NCBI GenBank assembly: GCA_001724265.1
Contig: MEDY01000093.1
Location: 17,984 to 81,983, forward strand
Source of the DNA: Rhizaria sp. SCN 62-66
Taxonomy: Eukaryota; Rhizaria, unplaced
Length of the DNA: 64,000 bases
Direction: 5' to 3'
Shown piece by piece: positions 1 through 11,078 of the stretch; within the stretch, counting starts at the first letter, position 1, and each line of letters begins with the position of its first letter. Below the pieces are notes generated by a model, which worked only from the letters and a program-made list of their open reading frames with translations, ran no database searches and was not told the DNA's origin. The translations under genes were made by a program, and so were the position numbers.

Positions 1-3000
1 GACCCGGCCGCTGTGGACGAGTTCTGTCAGGAGGCGAACATCATGCGGCAGTTGCGGCACCCGTCGCTGACGCTCTTCCTGGGCGTGAGCATTAAGGAGC
101 CTGAACTGTGCATCGTGACTGAGTACGTTGTCCGCGGCTCGCTCTTCGACATTCTCCACGACGAGGCCTCGCCCTACACCTGGCAACGCGGGCTCCGCAT
201 TATGTGCGACGTTGCGCGCGGCATGACGTACTTGCACTCGGCCAAGCCGGCGCCCATCCTACACCGCGATCTCAAATCGCTCAACATTCTGGTCGACGCC
301 AACTGGCGCGGCAAGGTCGCCGACTTCGGCATGACACGCATCCAGGAAGAGGGCGCCACCATGACGCAGTGCGGCTCCCCGCTTTGGATGGCGCCCGAGA
401 TGATCCGCAACACGGCCTACGACGAGAAGAGCGACGTGTACTCGTTCGGCATCTGTCTCTGGGAGGTCTACATGCGCAAGATCCCTTACCGTTCACTGGG
501 GTTGGCCGCCAGCAACCTTGTCGTCAAGGTCGTCAAGGATCATCTGCGGCCCGAGATTCCCAACACCATGCCGCGGCCCTACTTCAAGCTCATGGAGCGC
601 TGCTGGCACCCGCTGCCCGAGAAGCGCCCCTCATTCCGTCAAATCCTCCGCGTGCTTGAGTCCTTCTGCGAGGACCCAGGCTTGCTGTCGCACGTCCCCA
701 ACTCGCAGCGCCAGGCCACCGTGACCGCGCGCGCGGGGCTGCCGCCGCTGGCGCACGTGCAACACGGCGGCGCGGGCGCGGACGACGACTTCGACGGCGA
801 CGAAGAAGCGCCCGCAGCCGCGCACGCCGCGGCCGCGGGCGGGCAGCGCGCGCTTGTCGGCCGCCGCGTCAAGGGCGGCGTCGGGCTTGCCGCGGGCGCC
901 GAGCCCGAGCGTTCGGACGCGTGGCTCATCAAGGACTGGCGCGCGGACGTCACGACCGACTCGATCACGGCCACGGAGCGTGAGATGCAGGACGCCAACA
1001 CGCGCGCCGACGCCTCCGCCGAGTACTCGGTCTCGCACGCCAACGCCCCCGACGGGTTCGAGCGCCGGCCTTCGATCATGAAGCGACAGAGCTTCTCCGC
1101 CAGCACTGGTGGCGGCCTCGACTCCTCGCAGACCGGCGGCGCTGGCGGCGGTGGTGACCGACGTGCGTCGAACGGCGGCAAGCGCGCATCTGCGTCGGCG
1201 TTGCGGCCCTCGCCGCTGCTGTCTGCGGCCGCGGCGCCCTCGGTCACGCCGTCGGGCACCGCCGTGTCGGCGTCGCCGGCCGTGGGGGGCGTGGGCGGGC
1301 GCATTGCGCCCATCGCAGAGGACGGCGAGGAGGACATCTACGCCGAGCTCGTGCGGCCCGTGCGCAAGGTCGCGCGCACCCGGTTGTTCCCGTCGGACCT
1401 CTACCTGGCCAAATACCGCGGCAAGGACTGCGCACTGCGCAAGCTATATCTCTCCGCGCGCCCCACGGACCCCGAGGCGACCAAAGGCGCGCCCGTCCCG
1501 CAGTGCGGCTGGCGCCGCGGCGACGACGACGAAGAGGCTGGCACCGGGGGCGAGGAACGCGTGATGCCGCGGCGCTCGCTACTGGTGGGCTCCGACGACG
1601 CCGTGTGGACCAAAGTGGAGCGCGCACTGGGCACGCTCGCGGCGCTGCGGCACCCGAACCTTGTACTCTTCATGGGCGCCTACCGCGCAGAGGACCACGC
1701 CGGCGTTGTGGTGGAGCTCATGGAACAGGGCGCGCTGGCGGGACTGCTGCGCGACACGTCGCTGCTGTTCGAGTGGGACACGACGCTGTCGATGCTGCTC
1801 GACACGGCGCAGGCAGTCAAGTACTTGCACTCGGCCAAGCCCCCGCTGGCGCCCGCGGAGCTGTCGCCGACCACGCTCATGGTCGACGCCAACTGGCGCG
1901 TCAAGCTCTACAACACCGTGCTGTCCTCGCTCGACGCCGTCGTGTACGGGCTCTCGGGCACCAAGGACGGCGCACTCACGCTGCAGCCCACGGCGTACAC
2001 GGCACCCGAGTGCATGGACGCGCCGGAACGCGTGACGCCCGCGGCCAACGTGTACGCCTTTGCCGTCATCGTCAACGAGCTCTTCTCGCGGCGCCCGCCT
2101 TTCGACGGCAACTTCGACGTGCGTACGATGCGCCAAGTCGTCCGCAAGGACCTGCGGCCCGCGATCAGCGGGTCGATGCCGCCTGTGCTCGCCGCGCTTG
2201 TGCGCCAGGGTTTCACTGCGGATCCGGCGAAGCGGCCGCCGATCGACTCGTTCCTCACGCTGTTGCAGCAGCTCCAGACCGAGGGCCCGCCCAAGATGGA
2301 GCTCACGCTGGGGCCACGCGGCAACGCACGCAAGTACCGCAAGGCCGCGACCATCTTCGCGTACCGCACTGCGGACCCCGTGACGGTGCTTAAGGACTGG
2401 GGCCGCAACCAGGGCCGCGCGGGCAGCTACGTGGTGTGCGGCAAGGACGACGACGTGTACGCCGTCGACGCAGACATCTTCAAGCGGACGTACGAACCGA
2501 TCCGCGGGTCGAAGCGTAAGCACGAATACCGCAAAACGGGCTACGTCGTCGCCCGGAGGCTCGAGGAGCCCTTCGTGGTGCGTACCAAGGGCGGCGCCAA
2601 TGAGCACGGCCACGCGGGCGACTACCTGGTGCAGAACGAGCAGGGCGAGCAGTGGGCGATCGACGCTAAGACCTTCGAGGACACGTATGAGGAGGACGAC
2701 GGCACCGAGGCCGCGGCCATCGCCGCCGCCACCGCGGCCGCCGCCGCGAGCCTCGCCTCGCGGCCCGGTACCGTGGTGACCGCCGTGCCCTCCGCACTGG
2801 GCGTCGGCGCGGTCACGGGCACCCCTGGCGGGCGTGTGGGCACTGCGCAGTCGCTGTCCGCGCGGCCGACGTCAGTTTCGAGCGTGCAGACGAACCCTGC
2901 GCAAACGCCCGCGGGTCGCCGCGCGACGGCTGTGACGGGCTCGGCCGCGATGGTGCCTGTTGCCGCGCACGCGCGCACGCAGTCGCGCAGCGGGGCGTCG

Positions 3001-3219
3001 CTCGCGCTGGACCTGGCCGCCGCTGAGGGCAACACTGGGGGTCCGTTCGCGAGCATCACGCCCACCGCGCGCCGGCAGACGTCGGCCTCGGGCGCGGGCG
3101 TGGGCTCAGTCACGCCGCAGGCGGGCACGCCAACGGCCTCTATAGGCGTCGCCAATGCGCCGATCCGCGGGCTCGTGCCCCGCGCTCGTCCCGAAGCTCC
3201 CAGCACGCCTGGGCTGTGA
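1..3219 (+). CDS. TKL-like protein kinase with a second pseudokinase domain (5' end outside window)
   Basis: The frame is open from base 1, so the N-lobe (glycine loop and lysine) lies outside the window; 1,072 residues are visible and the stop is TGA. The first kinase domain has HRDLKSLN (Asp at 268-270), DFG at 322-330 and a WMAPE activation-segment end, so it should be active; the style is tyrosine-kinase-like (Raf/MLK-type) Ser/Thr kinase. A second kinase fold (about 1350-2280) keeps the LRHPNLVLFMG, YLHSAKP and TAPE landmarks. Its HRD is replaced by LAPAELSPTTL and its DFG by LYNTV, so it is a predicted pseudokinase. Two related short modules follow (about 2400-2700), each with the pattern Y-[VL]-V, then A-[VI]-D-A and F-x-x-T-Y-E. 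The tail is a disordered Ala/Thr/Ser region. Role is inferred: signalling kinase with its own regulatory pseudokinase. No regulatory site is visible. Confidence 0.85.
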   Translation, partial: DPAAVDEFCQEANIMRQLRHPSLTLFLGVSIKEPELCIVTEYVVRGSLFDILHDEASPYTWQRGLRIMCDVARGMTYLHSAKPAPILHRDLKSLNILVDANWRGKVADFGMTRIQEEGATMTQCGSPLWMAPEMIRNTAYDEKSDVYSFGICLWEVYMRKIPYRSLGLAASNLVVKVVKDHLRPEIPNTMPRPYFKLMERCWHPLPEKRPSFRQILRVLESFCEDPGLLSHVPNSQRQATVTARAGLPPLAHVQHGGAGADDDFDGDEEAPAAAHAAAAGGQRALVGRRVKGGVGLAAGAEPERSDAWLIKDWRADVTTDSITATEREMQDANTRADASAEYSVSHANAPDGFERRPSIMKRQSFSASTGGGLDSSQTGGAGGGGDRRASNGGKRASASALRPSPLLSAAAAPSVTPSGTAVSASPAVGGVGGRIAPIAEDGEEDIYAELVRPVRKVARTRLFPSDLYLAKYRGKDCALRKLYLSARPTDPEATKGAPVPQCGWRRGDDDEEAGTGGEERVMPRRSLLVGSDDAVWTKVERALGTLAALRHPNLVLFMGAYRAEDHAGVVVELMEQGALAGLLRDTSLLFEWDTTLSMLLDTAQAVKYLHSAKPPLAPAELSPTTLMVDANWRVKLYNTVLSSLDAVVYGLSGTKDGALTLQPTAYTAPECMDAPERVTPAANVYAFAVIVNELFSRRPPFDGNFDVRTMRQVVRKDLRPAISGSMPPVLAALVRQGFTADPAKRPPIDSFLTLLQQLQTEGPPKMELTLGPRGNARKYRKAATIFAYRTADPVTVLKDWGRNQGRAGSYVVCGKDDDVYAVDADIFKRTYEPIRGSKRKHEYRKTGYVVARRLEEPFVVRTKGGANEHGHAGDYLVQNEQGEQWAIDAKTFEDTYEEDDGTEAAAIAAATAAAAASLASRPGTVVTAVPSALGVGAVTGTPGGRVGTAQSLSARPTSVSSVQTNPAQTPAGRRATAVTGSAAMVPVAAHARTQSRSGASLALDLAAAEGNTGGPFASITPTARRQTSASGAGVGSVTPQAGTPTASIGVANAPIRGLVPRARPEAPSTPGL

Positions 3220-3675
3220 GCTTGTGCTGTCCCAATTATCTCACTTGTACTCTTGAGTTAATCTTTTTCTTTTCCTCTTAAAACACTCGCATTGGATGTG
3301 AGTTTATTATTATTATCTTAATACATTGATTTTGTCCATATTATCCTCAACAAACATCATGTATTGCGACAAAAGTGCACGTTTCAAGTCCACATCGTCC
3401 GCTTCGGACACTGACCGTGAGCACACATCCTCCAAGGAGTTGGCATCTAAAACACATGTGCAGTCCACCGGTCGATTTCCGTAAATGGATATTATATTCT
3501 TCTAAAACGTAAGCGTTATTCACACACCCTCATTTGATTGTTTTTGATTTAACGGTCCTTCTGGCTTAGTAGCCCAACTCTTAGCCAACGGCCTGCCGCG
3601 TCGCCGCTCTTGGTGCGTATTCCGAAAAGCAAGGCGTATAGGAGCAAACAGAGCGCATTGTGTTCGTGACTCGGC
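3220..3675. other. Intergenic, AT-rich
   Basis: This is the 3' flank of the kinase and 5' flank of the channel gene. Base composition drops sharply to AT-rich right after the TGA. I see no further gene, RNA or repeat. Confidence 0.6.
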
Positions 3676-6600
3676 ATGAGTGAAGCACACGGCCAGAGCC
3701 GTGTGACATTTGCATCCGATGCATCACAGCTTTTATCGAGTCGCCAAGAGGGCTTCGGCCCGGCCGCTCCGACTTCGACCGACTTGTCCGTACAGCCGCG
3801 CCTCTCTATTTCTAACTCGGCCTCGAGTACGACTGGCGTCTTGCTACCGCAACACCACACAGTGACGATTAACACCCCCGTTTCTGTCTCCGCCAGCGGC
3901 ACGGGCGGCAGCGGTCGCAGCCGGAGCTCGGCGTCGGGCACTCTGCGCCGACGCTCGGGCCGAAGCAAGTCTCGCGTCGCGCCCTTCGGCAGCCCGAAGA
4001 TCTCGAAGAACCGGTTCAAGTTCCGCCGCCGTCGAGGCTTTACGTCCTCGACCTCTTCGTCTGGGTTATCCACGTCCACGTCGTCATCGTCCTCCTCCTC
4101 TTCATCTTCGTCGTCGTCTTCGTCCTCATCGTCGTCGTCGTCTGACTTCGACTCGTCTTAGTCCTCGGCCTCAGGCTCAGACGACACATCCTCCTCCTCC
4201 GGCTCCGACGCGGAGCCGGACCTGGCGTACGATGACGTGTCCGCCTTCTGGACGCACGGCAGCTTTGACCCGCGGTACTACTCGCAGCACTACGGCGGCG
4301 GCGGCGGCAGCCACTACCACGGCCAGGGCGGCGCGCACGCGTGGTACTTTCCCCAGGGCGCCGCGGGCGGCCCGCAGTTCGACTCCACGGCCGGCGGCGA
4401 GTGGCAGGGCCTGGCCATGGCGCGCACGCAGGCCGCCTACGCGCAGGAGATTGACGACGCGTACCACGGTGTGCGCGGTTTGGTTCGCACAGAGCGTCCG
4501 GCACCCGTCGCCTGGCGTTCCACGTGGGCGCGCGTCAACAAGCCGTACGAGATTGCACGCTTTCTCTGCCAGCTGGGGCTCGTCATCGCGTTCTTTTACG
4601 TCATCACAGCCGCCGCGGGTGGGCACCTCATCTTCGAGCGCACCGCAGCCAAGGGCCTCGCGTCGCGGTTACTGCCGGAATCACTTTCATCGCTGCGGTC
4701 CTTCGACGGGTCAGAGCCCGTGCTGACGCCGACTCAGATGCGCGAGGCTGCGGAGACGATGACAACGGTCTATTACGCGCTAGGCGACGCCGTGGAGCGC
4801 TTCGTCTACCACTTGCCCGCGGACCAGAACGTGGTGTCGTGCGTGGTGGACCACCGCAACGGGTCTTCGGTGACGTACGCGCTCTACGCCGACGACCTGG
4901 GCCCCTTCCAGCAAGGCGGCGGCGACCTCGCGCGCTGGCTGCAGAACTCGGACATCGCGGTCATCACGCTTGCCTTCGAAGTGCAGGCGCATCTCTTCTT
5001 CGGGCGCCGCTACTGCATCGAGTGGGGCGCGCAATACGTCGTCGCCGTCGCGCCCAAGGCCGCCGAGGCGACGGGCCGCCTCAAAACCTCGGTCACCATG
5101 TGCAGCGAGGGTCCGCGGTCGGCGGGCGTGACCGAGATCGACGTCATCAACGTCGTCGTCACCGCGCTGTCTTTCGCGCTCTTCGCCATCTACATCTCCG
5201 TCCTGGGCAAGACGGCCACCGCGTTCAAGCGATACGTCTTCGCGCGCATCTGCCCGCGCGCGGCGCGCCGAACGCGTTCCCCGCGCGCGGCGCGCACGAC
5301 TGCCGCGGCCGCGGCCGCCGACGCGGCCGCTGAAACCGCCGCCACCGCGGCCGCCAACGCCACCGCCGCTGCGGCCGCGGCCGCCGCAGCTGGGTACGCC
5401 GCGCATGACGCCGGCGCGTACTTCCCGCCCGAGCTCGGCGACGGCACATTCACTTTTGGCCCCGTGAATGCGAATGCGGTCAATCCTGCTGCGCCAGTGG
5501 CGCAGGAGCCGGTGCAGCGGCCGCGCAGCCGGGGCGGGACGTTCCGCTCGGGGCTTTCGGTGCAGCAGACACCGACTGCATCCGCGATGGGCGCCGCGAG
5601 TGACGACGACCACGACGACTCCGGGTACGACCACGACGACCTAGACGATCTCGACGACGATGACGACGACGGCGCGTCGCTGAATGCGGGCGGCACGGGG
5701 TGGACGCGGCACGTGCGGCTGCGCGACGACGCCGCCAACGCCGCCGCGGCCACGGCCTCGGAGTCGGCGCTCGCCGCCGCTGCGGGCGGCTACGATGACG
5801 ACGGCAGCACGTTCGGCTCGATGACAGCGCGTGCAATGGTCGATAGCGACGACAGCGACGACGACCTCGAGGGCTTCGGCGGTGCGCGCGCCCGCCGCGG
5901 GCCCGGGCGCGCGTTCGGCGCGCGGTCTCTCTCCGCGGCGGCGGCGGCTCGGCCCGCGCGGTCGCAGGTGCCGCAGCACATGCGCGCAGAGCTGGAGCGC
6001 GAGGCGAGCGAGGCCGAGGCCCTGGCTGTGGCCGCGGCGTCCTCCGCTCTCGCGGCCGCTGAGCGCGCCGACGAAGAGGCGCGCGCGCCGCGGCGGCCGC
6101 CGTGGAGCACCGTGGTCGCGGCGGCGCGGACCGAGCTGACGGTGGCGCACCTGGTGCAGGCGCTGTCGATCTCGCTCAATCTGGCCTATTCGACGCTGTC
6201 GTACCGTGAGCACCACACGTTCGACGCTCCTGTGGACTCTGAGTCGATCCGCCTGCTTTTCGCCTTTGCCGCGGCTACAGCGTCGATGATGCTGCTGCCG
6301 TCGCTGTCGCTGCTGCCGTACACGTACACCGTGTTCCAGAACACCATGATCACGGCCACGCCCTCACTGGTGCGCGTCCTTATCGGCGCGCTGCCCTTTT
6401 ACTTCGGATTCACATTTTTCGCCTGGGTAGTCTTCGATAAGTACAGCGCGCGCTTCCAGTCTTTCAACTACGCGGCGACGAACCTGTTCGCCGTGATGAA
6501 AGGCGACAACATCCTCGCGCTCTTCAACGAGCTCGCACACGCAGGTATCGTCGGTCGAGTGTTTCTGTACTCGTTCGTCATCTTCTTCACACTGCTGCTG

Positions 6601-9579
6601 TACCGCCTCATCCTCGCGCTCGTCGGCTTCTTTGTGCTGTTACACCAGCCTGAGGTGCACACTGACGGCCACCTCACCGGCGTTGACCGCATTGCCGCTG
6701 ACATCGCCGCAGACGCCGCCAAGGAGCGCAAGTTCCGCCGCCGCGAGCGCCGCCGCCGCCAGCGCCGCCGCCGCCAGCGCCGCCGCCGCCACCAGCAGCA
6801 CGGCTCCAGCTCTTCGTCGTCATCATCGACTTCATCTAGCTACGACTCTGACGCGGACACGGACTCGGATGACTCCGGCACGCACACGTCTGACTCTGAG
6901 CTGTCGAGCATGACCGAGAGCTTTGGCGACTCCCGCGGTGACCGCGACGGCAACGGTGCGCCGCCCGCGCTGGCCCGCGTGCAATCGAGCTACTTGCCCG
7001 CGCCGCCGATGCCGCTGGCGCTGCCGCAGCCGCAGCCGACGCCGGGGCCCGGGTTGATGCAGCCGACGCCCACATTGCCGCCGACGCCGCGCGGGGGCGG
7101 GACCAGACTCTCTCGCGCGCCCTCAATGTCCGGCTTTGCTCCCGGCGCACTGTCGTACGGACAGATGCCGCCGATGGGTCCGATGGGCTCGCAGATGCCG
7201 GCCGGTGCCAAACCGCCGCTGGGGCAGAACAAGTTCTCGCTCGCGCCGGCCGCGTCTTTCACATCCGCGGGCTTTGGTCCTATGGCCGTCGCCGCCTCGC
7301 CGGCCGGCTCGTACTACGGGCCCGGCAGCGCGCTTGCGCAGCACCCCGCGGGCTCTTACGCACCGGACACAGGCGCGCTCGCGGGCTCCGTGAGCTACGG
7401 GCTCGGCGGCGCGTTCCAGCCTGTGAGCTCGTTTGCCTCCTCAGCGGGCTCGTTCATCCCTTCTGGTTCCTTCGCCCCGTCGGGCTCGTTCGCGCCTCTG
7501 GGCTCGTTTGCACCGCCGATGTCGTTCGGACCCGCGGGCTCGTTTGCCGCGCCGCCACCGCCGTCTCCGCTCGCACAGTCCCAGTTCCAACAACAACAAC
7601 ATCAGCAGCAGCAGCAGTTCCCACAGCAGCTCCCATTTCCGCAGCAGTTTATGCACGGTACCGCGCTGGTGCCCATAGGCCAGCCGCAGCCGCAGCCGCA
7701 GCCGGGTTTGCCGCCGCTCGCGCCTGCGATCCAGGGCGGCCGCGTGCACCCACTAGCGCAGCAGTATCAACAGCTGCACGCGTCAACGTCGGTGTCGCCG
7801 CCCACGCTGCCGTCGGTCTCCCCGTCCGGCACGCATGGCGGCGACGGCGAGCCCACTGCCGCAGTGACCGGAGCCGCGGACGCGTGGGACGAGGACGATG
7901 AGCTGGACGCGCTGGCGGCGTTTGCGGACGACGCGGACGACGACGACGACGGCGGCGACGACGCCGACATCGCTGGCGTGCCCGTCGGCGCATTCGCCCC
8001 CGCCTTGGGCCCCGGCCGCTCGCGCTCGCGCGCGCTGGGCCTTATTGGCAGCGGTGGTGAGACGCCGAAACGCGGCGTGACCCCGCGTCGGCGCCCGCCC
8101 GCGGGCCGCGACTCGACCCCACAGCCCGGAGGCGACCGTGGCGGCGACCGGTCGGGGTTGGGCGCAATCCCGCCTCCGCTAGGCCCTCAGGCGTCGCAGT
8201 CGCAGTCTGCCGCTCAACCAGGGCAACCAGCACTGATGTCGCCACAAGGCCCGATGTTGTCGCGCAGAGCGTCGATCGCGTCCCCCGCGGACCCTGGCGA
8301 GTGGACACCAATGCACCCGCAGCAGCACTTTCTCCACATGCAGCAGCAGCAACAGCAGCAGATGCAGGCGCAGCAGCAAATGATGGGGATGCCGCCCGAC
8401 ATGCCGCCGATGCTGGGCCGCTCAATGACGCTTCCACTTGGCCCGCCGGGGCTGGGTCAGGGCGTGTTCTTCGTGCCGCCCGCGCTGGCGTCGCCACAGG
8501 GCACGGTGCGCGGTGACGGGCGCACACACCGCAAGCAGTTGCGTGGCCGCACTGTGCGCAAGCTGTGGACGTGGCCCAAACTCACGGCCGATGAATGTGT
8601 GCGCTACTTCGCCACTGCCGCCGAGGACAACGCCGCCGCTGCAGCCGCGCGCGCCGCCGCAGGTTTGAGCGCGCTGGTGGAGGCTGTGCCGGCGGAGCGC
8701 GCGACGTCGCTGTCGCGGCTGTGCGGACTGGGCGCTCTCGACGGCCCTGTGGCGCCGCTGCTGACGCTGCTCGACCGCACGGGCTCGGAGTCGCTGCACC
8801 GCCTTGCGGGCGGCCACGCCGAGCCCTTCAACCTCACGGAGCTCTGGGCCGCGCTGCGCGAGCGCCGTACGAACGACAAGCGCAAGCGCGTGCAGACGGC
8901 TGCGGCGACGACGGCGGCGGCGGCGGAGGCTGCGGTGGGCACTCCGAACGAGGAGTCCACCGCGGCCGCGGCTGCGACTGCCGCGGCCGCGCTGGCGGCG
9001 TGGAGGGAGCGTAAGCCGCGCAAGCAGCGGCGTCCGCGTCCGCTGGCACTGTCGCTGGCGCCGATGATGGTGCAGCTCAACTGTCTTCACGTGGCGCTGT
9101 GCCTCTACTTCTTGACGTTCGACTTTACGCGGCGCCTCGCGCTCGTGATGCACCGGCTGCGGCGCCAGCAGAGCACCGACGGCGGCGCGCCCAGCGTTGC
9201 GGCCGAGCTGCTCGCGCAGTACAAGACCAAGGGCTGGACGCGCGAGCACACGGTGCCGTGCGCGCAGTCGCACCGCTGTCTGCTCTGTGTCGTATCGGGC
9301 GTGTACCAGGACCTGGTGGCGACTTTCTGGGGCCGTCTCGAGCGCAAGCTTGTCCGCTACCTGCTGCAGCCGATCGAGTTGCAGCAAGACGAGGACTTGC
9401 CCGCGCTCACCACAGTCACCACTTACCGCGTCGGCCGCGCCATTGACCAATACATCGACGAGCGCGTTGATACCGGCGGTCCGCCTGTAGTTGCGACAAC
9501 GACAACGACGACGCCCGCTATCGCTTTGATCGAGGAGGCACCACAGAGTAGTGCGTCACCAAAGCTAACTCTGGCTTAA
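3676..9579 (+). CDS. Mucolipin (TRPML)-like cation channel with giant disordered extensions and one in-frame TAG
   Basis: The ATG at 3676 is preceded in frame by a TGA at 3667. The frame is open to the TAA at 9577-9579 except for one TAG at 4159-4161; read through, it gives 1,967 residues. A first membrane segment (about 4555-4620) is followed by a large extracytosolic/lumenal loop (to about 5130) and a second hydrophobic segment. After a roughly 900-nt disordered acidic insertion come more membrane segments and a pore region (about 6440-6530). In the pore, KGDNI aligns with the NGDD selectivity-filter neighbourhood of mucolipins, followed by a final hydrophobic helix (6550-6650). Known mucolipins are about 580 residues and conduct Ca2+/Fe2+ from endolysosomes; membrane and substrate here are inferred. 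The rest is low complexity: Ser/Asp tracts, Arg repeats, Gly-Ser-Phe repeats, poly-Gln, and an unrecognised C-terminal domain (8520-9450). Confidence 0.75.
4159..4161 (+). other. In-frame TAG inside the TRPML-like gene
   Basis: TAG lies between TCT and TCC codons in a Ser/Asp run. The frame stays open for 1,806 codons after it, and no conserved domain precedes it. See findings on UAG reassignment. Confidence 0.85.
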
Positions 9580-10110
9580 GTTGTCAATTTATGTCATCCA
9601 GCAAGTGACATCATAACCAACCTATGTTACTGTAGTGTTATGTTCTAAAAAGATTATTTGTGTATGGAGTCACGTTGCGTGTTACGAACGCACAATGTGT
9701 GGACTGTTACTTTACCGAGTTTCTTTTGTTGTTTAATTGTTTTCGTTTTGATTGCACGTCTAGCGAGACTGCGTTGAATGCTGTGAATAAAGCACATATC
9801 TTTTAGAGTGGAATCAACGGTTTGTTTGGAACAATGTTTGGAAATGAGCAATGAGAAAATAAAAATCAGAGTTCGCGGTTCCACCTGGGAAAAGTGCGGT
9901 GGCTGTTTTTAACTGAGTTGGCGCATGTCTCGGCGAATCTACCGAGAATTTCACGCCTGGGCTGTACAAGGGGGGAGAAACAAAGAAGGCCATCGATTGT
10001 GACCTAGGTCAGTGTGTGCGGCTACCACTGTTCATTCGCTTGCGCTAAGGGTGCGCGTGCATCGTGGTGCCCACAATCTCCGAGCGGAATACATGTTGCA
10101 CGTTGCATAC
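9580..10110. other. Intergenic, AT-rich, convergent gene ends
   Basis: This lies between the channel gene (+) and the unrecognised minus-strand gene. Short minus-strand frames here are AT-rich and not protein-like. I see no RNA gene. Confidence 0.6.
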
Positions 10111-10829
10111 TTACATGCCACCAACAATCGAGTTGCGAGTGCCAGTCTTGTCGTTGCGCATCGTGATCGCTGAACAAGACACAAGTACAAACAAAGAAGA
10201 AAGATCATACGTGAGGGAACAGAGCGAAAGCAAACCAGAACATGGTGACAAGTGTGAAACAAGAGCAAAACGAAGGCGGAGTATTGAACGTACACGCGAG
10301 CACTTCGCGGCGGTGCGTGCGGAGATTGTTGGGGCGCTCGCCCTCGAGGCGACCAATGAGCTGGTCCGCGAGGTACCGCTTGGTGAGCTCGTTCTCAATC
10401 CAGTTGTGGAAGCGGTGGAACGGGATGCTTTCGTCGATGGCCTTGAGCCACAGCTCCTCCGTCGGGACGGAGAGCGTGTCCTCGCCCAGTGCGTGCGTCA
10501 TCTTGACGGCCAGTGCAGTCAGGTAAAAAAACTCCTGCAAACGCGAGCGCAGCGAAAAAAGGCAAGAGACAAAGTCATGGTGTGAGATGATGTTAATGGA
10601 GGATCTGAATGAGAAGGATTCCAACTGTATTACAGCAGAAGCTAAACGAGGGGCGGCATGGCCGTATGCGGGCTAGAGACCATGCGAAGAGAAGAACCGC
10701 GGGCCAAAGTAGTCCGCACTCGTAATCGAGTGCAACACTGTGACCGCATCCTCCTTCCTCCGGTCCCTGGCCCGCGCCGGCGGCGCCGCCCCCCGTCCGC
10801 CACGCGGCAACAGTGGTCCAGTGGTGCAC
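10111..10829 (-). CDS. Unrecognised small multi-exon gene (5' end unresolved)
   Basis: Two 3' exons are well supported. Exon 10534-10294 follows a T-rich TTTGCAG acceptor and ends at a GTACGTT donor in phase 1. Exon 10169-10111 follows a TTGTTCAG acceptor and ends in TAA. Spliced, they read on in frame and end ...RNSIVGGM. The 80-residue exon looks like a real folded segment (EFFYLTALAVKM, FHRFHNWIENELTKRY), but I do not recognise the family. Upstream in the same frame a protein-like stretch (10829 to about 10640; contains DAVTVLHSITSADYF) is probably an earlier exon. It carries an in-frame TAG at 10675-10673 and could be joined by a GTAATA donor (phase 0). The first exon was not found. Confidence 0.5.
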
Positions 10830-11078
10830 CTGCGGCCATGCCGCAGGAGGAATAGGAGGTCGAGACAGTGACAATATAATATCAAGAACAAAGACAGTAG
10901 TAGAGGAATAAAAAGGATGGTAACGGCGAGCCATAGCGGCTTCTAACCAGAACAAACAGAATAAACTTTTAATCAAGATTAGGTGTGGAGTATCGGACTA
11001 CCACAAATCGCAGCGGGCGACAATAACAACAACAGTAGTAGTAGTAGTAGTGGGGTGATGTGGAAGCGGGAGCGCGCT

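Noticed and set aside
3676-4161. Separate 161-residue gene before the channel
   Set aside because: Same frame as the channel, separated only by one TAG within one Ser/Asp-rich tract; no domain of its own. Treated as one gene.
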